DNA from: Antedon mediterranea
Taxonomy: Eukaryota > Echinodermata > Crinoidea > Comatulida > Antedonidae
Direction of reading: 5' to 3'
Assembly: GCF_964355755.1 (NCBI RefSeq)
Contig: NC_092672.1
Span: 34,034,501-34,098,500, forward strand
Length of the DNA stretch: 64,000 nucleotides
Both the position numbers and the translations under genes were made by a program. The notes beneath the pieces are model-generated. The model ran no database searches, was not told where the DNA came from, and saw only the letters and a program-made list of their open reading frames with translations. This document shows positions 60,601 through 64,000 of the stretch, piece by piece (the first letter of the stretch is position 1; the number at the start of each line of letters is the position of its first letter).

Positions 60601-63600
60601 AATAGCGCTATATAAATGTCGCATTTTATATAGTATTTTTATAATAGAAAGTTGATATTTCAACCCAAAAAAACCGTTTCAAAAGCCTTTAGGAAATAAA
60701 GTTTCTGCGAACAGAATATTATAGTATGATTCAATATTCAAAATTACATAAAAGGATTTAGAAATATGTTTCTATTAGAGAACTTACCGATCCTGCTCTG
60801 CCATCTTGCGTAACTTTGGAAGAATATCAATCATTTCTATATCAGAAGCATCATGATATTCTTGAAGAGGAACCTGAAAAAAATAATCTTAATTAATATT
60901 CCAAAGATTTAGAGAAAAAATTGTTTTGCAATAAATTATGAATGAAATAAAAATAATCTTTTCTAAAATTCTGGATCACGTACCTTCTGATTAATTTGAA
61001 TAAACTCCACATACGTGTCTTCTGTTGGTAATAGAAAGAGCAACGCATTACCTGTGTTTCCTATCCTAGCTGTCCTTCCACAACGATGAACAAAAGCACT
61101 TAAAAATCAAAGAAAAATATTTAAAATTAACTAAAAAAGCCAATCTATTTACCAATCGTAAGTATGAATTTTCGGGAAAAAATTTGGGATGGGATTATAC
61201 TTAAGTGTTCCAAAATTTTTATAAATTAAAGAGTGGGATTATACCCGAGCATGGGATTATATTCAGATTGCAACATTTGTGTCCAAATTTAGCTTAAATT
61301 ATGATGTGGGCTTATTCCTGAGCATGGGATTATACTTTGTCATATACAGTATACATTTTCTAACTTTTGAATTTTATGTGACAAAAAAATGCGATGTGTC
61401 CAAATATGGACATGATGATGTCATATCACTACCATATTTGGGTACATAATAATATTATACGAATTTGTAAAGCGCCAATTCCAGCAACAATTAGTGATCA
61501 AAGGCGCTGTGGACTTAGATGTTTCATCTTGTCAACAACATTCTTCTCCCCTAAGGGTCACATCGTGTCATCGGCAGCCAACTACGGCACCATTAAGTCT
61601 GTCCACGACAGTGTGTATGTATGAACTAGTACACCGGGGTAACCCCCTACTCGTCTCGAAAGATGTATTTTAAAGTGCACATGAGCCAGATGTACACTGG
61701 ACCTACGGTTTATAGTCCTTATCCGAAAAGACTTGTTCTACCACCAGAACCATGGAGCGAGTGAGCCTCGAACCCTTGCCGATGTTTTGGCTATGGATTA
61801 CGGTTCCACTGTCTTAACCGCTCGGCCACACTCACATCACAATTTTGTTGTCAAACTAGTTTAATAGTGTAGGACTGACCTACCAACAGATTGCATACAT
61901 TGTTTGACAACAGCAAAATAGAAGATAATCACAATGAATCATTCAGTCTTTACCTGGCATTGTTAGGTGGATCAAACTGTAAAACCCAATTGACTTCTGG
62001 GATATCAACACCACGGGCCATCACATCTGTGCATACCAAAATACCACTGAAATTAAACCAATTAATTCATTACATAATATGGTGTCAGAATCCTCATGAT
62101 ATAATTTATATCATATAGTGTGTATATTATAATTAAAATCTGTTTGAAGGTACTGACTAAACTTGCTCGGTAGCTCTTTTTTTAGAGAAGATCAACAAAT
62201 AACTATAAAATAATGTGTTTTTGTAAAATAGGCTTGTTTAAGGACATGTGAAACGTATGAGAACAGACAGTGTGTGAACAGATTCAAGATGACCATAGAG
62301 TTTGTTCAAAGGTCTGTCTACACGATCAAACTAGTTTGGCAAAGAAAGTGTGATGTGCCCAAATATGGTAGTGATATCATGACATCATGTCCATATATGG
62401 GCACATCACCTTTTTTGTTACATAAATTTGATAGTGTAGAGAAAGCATAAGAATATGTGTTTAATTAACAAACCGTAGCATGTGTATAGCTCTTACAGTA
62501 CTTGGAATAGTAATGGATTATTGAAGATGAAGAAATAAAAAGAAACCTGTGGTATATACCTTTCCAGCTTTCTAAACTCTGAAAATACTGTAGCTCTTTT
62601 TCCTTTCATCTTACCGTGTAAAGATAATACGCTTGTGTTTTTGACTAAAACACCTAAAGCTCGTCCAAAATACTCCACCTCTGCACATGTACTAAAGAAT
62701 ACCATGTGTTTTAAATGCTGAAAATCAAATACATATTTCTTTAATAATCTCGGTTGGGATGACTTTTTCTCTATTTCAAATTTCTTCAATATATTGATAT
62801 TTACTTAATAATTAATTTAAATGTGATTTGTCTAGTAAGACTTTTGTAATCTAGGCCTAGTCCCTTTTTCCCATTCTATACTTTTGTTGCACATTTTATA
62901 AGAGGGTCCCTGACTATTAGCTGCCATTGTTTTGTTCATCTGGACGGTTATTCTCTATTATAAGAAAGGTAAAATAAAAAATAAATATTATGTTATCTAA
63001 AATGCATATAGTAAGAACAGACATTTCAGCCAATGTTACCTTAAATTTTCTTAGAAAACCAACAAGAAAGTTGACTTTCTGATCACATTCACAAATCTAA
63101 AAAGTAAAGTTGGTTTTTTTTTAAAGGGTACATTAGTTTCTATACACAAGAAAAAAGTTGACAAGATTATTAATATAATGCCAACTTTGATATTAAAGCA
63201 TAATAATTAATATCCTTTTTAATGAAATTAAATTTCAAATACTACCATTTGAAATGGTAAAGATTATAAACACTTACGGTATAATAATTTGTTAAGGTTG
63301 ACGGAGTTCTTTGCTCCTTCTAAAATAAAAACAAATAAATTCATTTTTTAACAAGTACAGACATCGCATAAAGTAAGTGCTAAATAATACAGTAAAAGTG
63401 GGATGCCTCAGGACATTGCCCCTTAATAGGGGTGTTACAAAGGAGGTGTTCTACTTTTGACCTACACTTAATGTTTGATGGAATTAGTTCAGGCTAGTGC
63501 CTATTTGCTTTCATATCTAGTCTTAAAAATTTGTCAAGTCTCGACTTAAATGTGTTGACTGAGGGGAATTGAAATGCTTAATTATTCTGATTGAAAAAAA

Positions 63601-64000
63601 AAGTTATTTCTGCTCAAGGAAGGGATTTGCTTTAAGTTTAGGACGATAGAACTTCAGACTGTGACCACGAGTTCTGTTGTTATGAGAGATGGTGAAGAAG
63701 ACGTCTGTGTTTATATGCAGCTGTACATACATACTGTACATACATATATAGTTGTTTCATTGTGTTTGTATACAAACTCAAGATGGTTATTACTTATTAT
63801 AGGCTATTAACTTGGCAGATAACTAAAATAACAATCAATATAATAAGATGGTTTTTTTTTTTTTTTTAAAGTCTCGAAAAATAATTACTTACAGCTAATG
63901 AATTTGCTTTCTGTTTAACAGTAATACGGACTGGATTCCGTAAACCTGCCCTGATCAGAGACTCAACCTGATCAGTTTGTGTCGCAGAAAACAAACCAGT
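36684..64000 (-). CDS. DDX55: DDX55 (SPB4-type) DEAD-box RNA helicase, 3' part, thirteen exons, 392 aa visible
   Basis: Exons in coding order: 64000-63893 (edge), 63319-63278, 63096-63040, 62717-62560, 62046-61954, 61098-60984, 60873-60788, 37964-37876, 37746-37620, 37370-37286, 37145-37047, 36889-36821 and 36734-36684 (TGA). All phases agree. Visible helicase motifs: SAT (motif III, in [15 protein letters not shown]), [18 protein letters not shown] (IV), [18 protein letters not shown] (V) and [10 protein letters not shown] (VI). The C-terminal extension has [33 protein letters not shown]-type and AWSLHKEKK segments and ends [20 protein letters not shown], all as in DDX55. The family acts in 60S ribosome biogenesis in the nucleolus. 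The N-terminal third, with the Q motif, Walker A and DEAD, lies beyond the window. One intron (37965-60787) is 22.8 kb; the other eleven are between about 100 and 880 bp. Confidence 0.95.
38345..38910. repeat. ~180-bp tandem repeat, three units, with AATATAGAAAATCTCCA sub-repeats
   Basis: Each unit starts with two to four copies of AATATAGAAAATCTCCA, then CGTTCATCAGAAACA, a TTTCCTTTAA block, ATTATAAATGACAAAGTGCA and TAAGCTCTACTTCTAAGCTT. Landmarks recur near 38450, 38632 and 38815. Confidence 0.85.
39282..40211 (-). CDS. Atypical class A GPCR, intronless (array member 1), 309 aa
   Basis: Seven hydrophobic spans and a DRY motif ([15 protein letters not shown]) at the end of TM3 make this a rhodopsin-class receptor. 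ATG at 40211, single exon. The TM2 position normally Asp (LAxxD) is Phe (STALSF). TM6 has QLPY in place of CWxP, and TM7 reads FPILYWIR in place of NPxxY. The last residues (CKSLNQVEN) match members 2 and 3. The ligand is unknown. Most closely related to members 2 and 3, less so to 4 and 5. The open frame is intact, so it may be functional, possibly with unusual activation or signalling. Confidence 0.88.
   Translation of the reverse strand: MSSTVVLTEKLYNTFLDHFIMDYFNGNIMRWTNYEIDLSFSLISFTLNFIFFLSIFRYPQIMTKAMFIIGSTALSFCILSVSWVVAVLNISIKLTFLSLSLVIIEFCFGIVHFAILSIDRYFAVARPVWYKCIKLKWYKIFLCILWSFSILFFLSLSTLLYIDLYFLYLNIMLYIMVISNFCSLIILGFVTILNILLYKMVKSSEKLTTQQRSKKTEWIKSKQLAVTLLIMTTVHFVFQLPYSMVNVYAFFCLDCPNLMTITSYSRTFGILLTWCFPILYWIRVPTYRKRLKSLVFCKSLNQVENTNTG
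41137..42033 (-). CDS. Atypical class A GPCR, intronless (array member 2), 298 aa
   Basis: ATG at 42033; seven hydrophobic spans. TM1 carries a single Asn ([10 protein letters not shown]), TM2 has Asn for the conserved Asp (STSLSN), and TM3 ends [14 protein letters not shown]. The third intracellular loop is short and basic ([15 protein letters not shown]). TM6 is SLPYALVN and TM7 FPVVYLLR. An N-glycosylation sequon (NVT) lies in the short N-terminus. It is a close paralogue of member 3 (same loop phrases and same tail, CKTPNQVGN). The ligand is unknown. Confidence 0.9.
   Translation of the reverse strand: MDYTTQNNVTDFSEQESIIYIFFYVLYITFCVIGFLFNFILFLSIIRYRKKSLPKTDVLIASTSLSNSVTAFCMFIIVIPSYESLLYFLYTLIYVKILFYFVNIGLITIDRYLAVSKPIYYRSLTVKRYTTVCIILWIFSIVFSVCIYLLISISFYWLLNAWDMLILVSSCISVVIIKITSLLNILLYRKVLNQTKQLLTSQETRKRRMKKTRHLAVTLMMLSFGNLIFSLPYALVNLYFYFCLYCPLNFLITIFNASIHLTISYFPVVYLLRSATHRKHVKAVVSCKTPNQVGNSIT
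42747..42932. mobile_element. MITE family B, one full copy preceded by a partial copy
   Basis: A right-half fragment (ATATTTGGGCACCATCACAC...TAGTTTGATAGAAGTGTA) at 42747-42800 abuts a copy running from AAGCTCTGTTTACATTATCA (42801) to GTGTAGTCAGAGCTTA (42931). It lies between GPCR members 2 and 3. Confidence 0.75.
43163..44063 (-). pseudogene. Atypical class A GPCR (array member 3) with single-base frameshift
   Basis: Frame one runs from the ATG at 44063 through TM1-TM5 ([15 protein letters not shown] intact; TM2 STTLSN). It leaves frame in the third intracellular loop. A second frame encodes [18 protein letters not shown]6 (SLPYAV), TM7 (FPALYLLR) and the tail CKTPNQVGN to 43163. Alignment with member 2 shows one extra base in an A-run (plus-strand CTTT at 43462-43465). 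No other damage is seen. It is either a very young pseudogene, a polymorphic null or an assembly error in a homopolymer. Confidence 0.85.
44741..44771. repeat. Perfect 31-bp palindrome
   Basis: TTCAAGCATGGAGAA, one G, then its exact reverse complement TTCTCCATGCTTGAA. It lies in the spacer between GPCR members 3 and 4, 75 bp before a SINE. Confidence 0.9.
44847..45110 (+). mobile_element. tRNA-derived SINE with well-preserved tRNA head
   Basis: The head (44847-44920) opens GGAGTTG and closes CAACTCC, a complete 7-bp acceptor stem. It has an A box (TAGCCGAGTGGTTAGGA) and a B box (AGGTTCAATGCC). The body follows (GAGTACCTGGTTGAAAATAC, GGAACTGGCCACCTACC, AATGCCGAGGCTTAGTA) with a T-rich end. 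The frame for a functional tRNA is spoiled in the anticodon arm, and the body marks it as a SINE. It is antisense to the GPCR genes and ends about 13 bp before the member 4 stop. Confidence 0.85.
45123..46061 (-). CDS. Atypical class A GPCR, intronless (array member 4), 312 aa
   Basis: Seven hydrophobic spans, TM1 [11 protein letters not shown]2 with Asn for Asp (SACFTN), TM3 ending [17 protein letters not shown]6 MIPYLIF and TM7 FPVLHWVR. The cysteine-rich segment [12 protein letters not shown] lies in the third extracellular loop. The tail is [13 protein letters not shown]. The frame extends upstream to 46217, but those ~52 codons match a repeat-like ACTCTCC...CCAGA stretch rather than a receptor N-terminus. 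I therefore start at the ATG at 46061 (MEECEFF...). The ligand is unknown. Confidence 0.87.
   Translation of the reverse strand: MEECEFFMYINLSYQKFDEPRAIGRIVFLETLYSCGLLLNILFILSIVRFYKNKIKTSIFFMSACFTNIVLSIVGVIFYSLAVTVGIPIALWYFIATFHSVQTLMTIVDILLISLDRYIAILIPVAYQNMKANVYKVICGVMWVFGILFPVIVHLKFSRMDDMLVNPLPVIPAFIVSSLGFFLIVCSIILSALLYRLIRKKKIQNHIQSKRNSLRKSRQVARTLIFWSMLFVIFMIPYLIFLQTYVFCHLFCISCFYYKKHETTFFAVVEICLCFYIILFPVLHWVRLPNYRRSLITMFCSQRPNAVATTTL
46754..47293. mobile_element. 540-bp DNA element with ~70-bp compound inverted ends
   Basis: AGGGGTCGTCAAACACACGG opens and CGTGTGTTTGACGACCCCT closes. Next to the ends, GGCCAGCCTGTGGTCC and GAGGGCGCTAGACAT repeat: twice on the left and at least four times in inverse orientation on the right (47095-47270). 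The right end therefore has a tandem expansion of the subterminal motif. No coding frame is seen. Confidence 0.75.
47960..48336. mobile_element. ~335-bp MITE with ~85-bp inverted repeats, abutting GPCR member 5
   Basis: ATATAGAGTTCTGCGGTGTG...CAATAGATGCCGCTGCATGG at the left (from ~48000) faces GCAGCGCCACCTACCGTCGT...ACCGCAGAACTCTATAA at the right (to ~48333). Both arms include GTGACGTCA, a CRE-type palindrome, and TTGGTTGGCTAG. The right end lies only a few bases past the member 5 stop codon, so any transcript of that gene must read into it. Confidence 0.85.
48337..49251 (-). CDS. Atypical class A GPCR, intronless (array member 5), 304 aa
   Basis: ATG at 49251, TAA at 48337. N-terminal sequons (NDS, NAS). 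TM3 ends [16 protein letters not shown], so DRY is DRL here. The TM2 Asp position is Tyr (GLAILY), TM6 is FLPIMILE and TM7 FPILYWVR. The short tail is [10 protein letters not shown]. It is more diverged than members 1-3 but shares the Phe-for-Asn change in TM7. The ligand is unknown. A MITE sits directly downstream. Confidence 0.88.
   Translation of the reverse strand: MSINDSYTNASRYLDATEEFCHGFPHSIAIIILMIYVIGLFINLFFFITIVVPRQTRTKTATLISGLAILYTFIDILNVCYQINCYFTRTGIDETVVSSLYYFSLSFSMLIMLLLAVDRLFAVSHPHLYKKIQSRHYIAICLGFSTLGVCTILILVKVSFSMLVLLLMFSTSVLGVMMVLITTSLYAFIMRKVSKQEKQVTDQNTKTNLRKSHRLAVTLFLTVLMNFLLFLPIMILEIITFVVFVSIVHESIGPEDYPNFVIMALLSNGLYYIFFPILYWVRIPSYRNNVLLVLSKANNAVSAL
49765..50140. repeat. 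~53-bp tandem repeat, about six units, one interrupted
   Basis: Units read ACAGAATGTCTCAAAACAAC, TTTGAAGTTCTTCC and AAAAATCTCTCTTTGA. A unique ~85-bp segment (49910-49995, with TTGTTCCTCCCACTGATGCC) interrupts the array. Short open frames on both strands here are repeat artefacts. Confidence 0.8.
51338..51604. mobile_element. ~270-bp MITE with CTCTCCCTTAGCAGAA ends
   Basis: AAACTCTCCCTTAGCAGAAA at the left faces TTCTGCTAAGGGAGAGAAAT at the right. A near-perfect palindrome, ACCCGGATTTTTTAAAAAAC followed by CCGGGT, lies inside at 51549-51574. Confidence 0.7.
51750..52730 (-). CDS. Class A GPCR, intronless (array member 6), 326 aa (306 from second ATG)
   Basis: The frame opens at an ATG at 52730. 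The ATG at 52670 ([13 protein letters not shown], with two sequons) is the likelier receptor start. TM3 ends [17 protein letters not shown]2 carries Glu in the usual Asp position (NVLGVE), TM6 is FFPYFIF, and TM7 keeps Asn-Pro (TNPIYMWRN) but lacks Tyr at the NPxxY end. It is thus intermediate between members 1-5 and 7-8. A cluster of cysteines in the tail (YCKSC) may be lipidated. The ligand is unknown. Confidence 0.87.
   Translation of the reverse strand: MQIFGTVSIKRFRQDFFIFKMVANNSSENGTSDLHAIHIYGMFVSFFLTISAIVLNSVILYGIFVAKKKKTKTDILVINVLGVELLTGVLILVICTLIHLYGREFCFLYSIPIIFSSAQFLSLMSLLYMTIDRYVAVICPMTYATLTCRIYGRVCLATLAISVTFVVTIVTLERMNVFVDINANNLFVDIFTFVATILLIIVTVMYVRIFKRVRLQEKRFSEHCNRMRILLSKKLAKTFVFSLTIYYICFFPYFIFTLLTGPASVGKSYITHIEFAIMHLCLLRAVTNPIYMWRNLPVYKKTMSDAFYCKSCFHMRIKPTSFTVST
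53655..54090. repeat. 17-bp minisatellite, about 25 units
   Basis: The unit is roughly GTTGAATAAGTTCTGCA with variants GTGAATAAGTTCTGCAG and GTTAAATAAG. Many units contain a PstI site (CTGCAG). It ends about 100 bp before the 3' end of GPCR member 7. Confidence 0.85.
54192..55124 (-). CDS. Class A GPCR, intronless (array member 7), 310 aa
   Basis: It has the classical rhodopsin-family signatures: GNSIFL in TM1, NLAVVD in TM2 (Asp present), [15 protein letters not shown] (DRF) at TM3 and [10 protein letters not shown] in TM7 (NPxxY present). TM6 has LWLPF. The N-terminus has a sequon (NTT). ATG at 55124. It is a recent duplicate of member 8, with near-identical nucleotide blocks at 54661-55050 and 54230-54365. 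Between them the loop 3/TM5 part and both termini differ. The ligand is unknown. Confidence 0.92.
   Translation of the reverse strand: MDVNTTDPSDLGTTVYYCASVMTAMVTFIGNSIFLAALLKTKSLQVKTNILVGNLAVVDIVTSFLVILSSILYYYQPFIVSTQVSMIWLCILNLSPFTILVIAVDRFLAVVHSPLTYKQYPRPWKYVLVVTAMWTFTLILVCGSIVAGQLGNGAVYKAIFIIMAIFVAVGAISLFAVAVLYSRIFKTLIRHKSQITKNKSGESGRWSKKRNFKLVVSFTIRLVITYLLWLPFLIGKSIKLFRNKDLFNSDVSEDIICDIIPCEVSLTAIWLIVDGTINPWIYWTRHIKYRVAMKSVLYLKSSRVGHDTVT
55690..55858. mobile_element. ~170-bp MITE (TTTACACAGACGAGC termini)
   Basis: AATTTACACAGACGAGCAGT and TACCGCTCGTCTGTGTAACT form the ends. A second inner pair is TAGATTCTATG-like: CACATAGAATCTGATA and GGTCATAGATTCTATA. It lies between GPCR members 7 and 8. 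Confidence 0.75.
56502..57479 (-). CDS. Class A GPCR, intronless (array member 8), 325 aa
   Basis: The start is the ATG at 57479 ([11 protein letters not shown], with sequons). The frame is open seven codons further up but without an ATG. TM1 GNSIFL, TM2 NLAVVD, TM3 [17 protein letters not shown]6 LWLPF and TM7 [10 protein letters not shown] follow. The tail ([18 protein letters not shown]) is longer than in member 7 and has Ser/Thr suited to phosphorylation. It is the first gene of the array in the transcription direction of the host. The ligand is unknown. Confidence 0.92.
   Translation of the reverse strand: MDENGTELNDTIPDSNKFGTHAYYFFSGTIGTVTFIGNSIFLAALLKTKSLQVKTNILVGNLAVVDIVTSFLVILSSILYYYQSFIVSIQVSMIWLCILNLSPFTILVIAVDRFLAVVHSPLTYKQYPRPWKYVLVVTAMWTFTLILVCGSIVAGQLGNGAVYKGIFIIMTIFVVIGAISLSTVAYLYRKIFKALIRNKTQTTTSQVSEGGRCSEKRKLKLVVSFTIRLVITYLLWLPFLIGKSVKLFLKKDLFFNDSDISEDIICDIIPCGISLTAIWLIVDGTINPWIYWTRHVKYRVAMKSVLLFRKKPSTINDVSSSTEKR
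57480..59258. other. Spacer upstream of GPCR member 8; no gene seen
   Basis: 1.8 kb, AT-rich, with T- and A-runs near 58710 and 59035. No reading frame, RNA gene or repeat with clear ends is recognised. Any promoter of member 8 should lie in its proximal part (57480-58000). Confidence 0.5.
59259..59520. mobile_element. ~260-bp MITE-like element
   Basis: TAAGGTTGTGTTCAGACTTT at the left faces TAAAGTCCGACCAGGCTCTA at the right, and inner ACACATGTAAACT faces GCATGTGTAAATTG. The ends resemble those of the 12507-12857 element (TGTTCAGAC), so they may be related. Confidence 0.55.
60440..60632 (+). mobile_element. SINE body fragment, tail type II, no tRNA head
   Basis: TTCGAGACAAGTAGGGGGTT, ACTGTCGTAGACAGATGTAT, CCGTAGTTGGCTGCCGGTGA and CCCTTAGGGGAGAAGAAC match, in the opposite orientation, the body of the SINE at 61448-61836. 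The end is AGCGCTATATAAATGTCGCA. Confidence 0.75.
61366..61885. mobile_element. MITE family B split by a nested SINE
   Basis: The left part (TTTATGTGACAAAAAAATGC to CACTACCATATTTGGGTACA) ends at ~61447. The right part (CACATCACAATTTTGTTGTC to TTTAATAGTGTAGGACTG) resumes at ~61832. Together they make one family B element with a 390-bp SINE inside. It lies in the DDX55 intron between 60984-61098 and 61954-62046. Confidence 0.8.
61448..61836 (-). mobile_element. tRNA-derived SINE, full length, tail type II
   Basis: On the minus strand it starts TGTGAGTGTGGCCGAGCGGT (A box TGGCCGAGCGGTTAAGAC). The B box GGGTTCGAGGC follows, and the head resembles a Leu/Ser-type tRNA. The body (GGACTATAAACCGTAGGTCC, GACGAGTAGGGGGTTACCCC) and the tail GGCGCTTTACAAATTCGTAT-AATATTATT end inside a family B MITE. 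It is the best-preserved member of the modular SINE family in this window. Confidence 0.85.
62309..62452. mobile_element. MITE family B, full length
   Basis: AGGTCTGTCTACACGATCAA and TTGATAGTGTAGAGAAAGCA termini, with the GTGATGTGCCCAAATATGGT and CATATATGGGCACATCACCT arms. It lies in a DDX55 intron, about 110 bp 3' of exon 62560-62717. Confidence 0.85.
63400..63730. repeat. DNA-element terminus plus dispersed repeat in a DDX55 intron
   Basis: GCCCCTTAATAGGGGTGTTA...GGAGGTGTTCTAC (63417-63453) resembles the flank of the 14.15-15.57 kb minisatellite (CCTCTATTAAGGGGACACC). The next ~270 bp (AAGTCTCGACTTAAATGTGT, GGACGATAGAACTTCAGACT) looks like a dispersed repeat of unknown class. Confidence 0.4.

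Larger units (their letters stand above)
37965..60787 (-). other. Giant DDX55 intron hosting a nested GPCR gene array
   Basis: The donor is CG|GTAAGT at 60788/60787 and the acceptor CAG|TGCA at 37964. The split codon restores [12 protein letters not shown], the conserved DDX55 phrase, so these two sites are joined. Inside lie eight intronless class A GPCR loci, all in the host's orientation. Spacers (for example 40212-41136, 42034-42742, 44064-44740, 47293-47999, 50165-51337, 52731-53640, 55125-55690, 57480-59258) are AT-rich. Apart from the MITEs, SINE and minisatellites listed separately, nothing else is recognised in them. Confidence 0.9.

Overview
This is nuclear DNA of an animal. Five protein-coding genes are split by GT-AG introns, and their products match metazoan families (BRAP/C6orf89-like, MRM3, IFT22, MNT, DDX55). 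A tandem array of intronless rhodopsin-type GPCR genes is also present, and everything is embedded in AT-rich, transposon- and satellite-rich DNA. There is no operon, CRISPR array or prokaryotic signal. The gene set, the intronless GPCR array and the repeat style fit an invertebrate deuterostome, perhaps an echinoderm. That placement is an inference and is weak.

Layout. 1-2.7 kb: a fold-back repeat, then a ~100-bp satellite whose units each carry a 39-bp palindrome. 3.3-18.1 kb (+): a complete seven-exon BRAP/C6orf89-like membrane protein gene of 356 aa. Its introns hold a broken LINE, several MITEs, a ~120-bp tandem array split by a Harbinger-like MITE, and a 1.4-kb 18/19-bp minisatellite. 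18.1-21.6 kb: a SINE, two MITEs and a 1.6-kb DNA element. 21.65-24.4 kb (-): complete MRM3, a mitochondrial rRNA 2'-O-methyltransferase of 410 aa. It lies head to head, 112 bp apart, with 24.5-26.8 kb (+): complete IFT22/RABL5 of 186 aa. 28.9-33.8 kb (+): complete MNT, a MAX-network bHLH-Zip repressor of 697 aa. 36.7-64.0 kb (-): the 3' two thirds of DDX55/SPB4, thirteen exons, running off the right edge.

The most striking feature is one 22.8-kb intron of DDX55 (37965-60787). It contains eight rhodopsin-class GPCR loci, all intronless and all on the same strand as the host gene. Five (39.3-49.3 kb) form an atypical subgroup: the Asn of NPxxY is Phe and the conserved TM2 Asp is lost. One of these five carries a single-base frameshift. 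A sixth locus (51.8-52.7 kb) is intermediate. The last two (54.2-57.5 kb) are recent paralogues with near-identical blocks, which suggests gene conversion.

Gene models were built by joining exons whose splice phases agree and whose products follow the remembered family sequences. Each complete model closes exactly in frame. Transposon family names rest on termini and motifs only.
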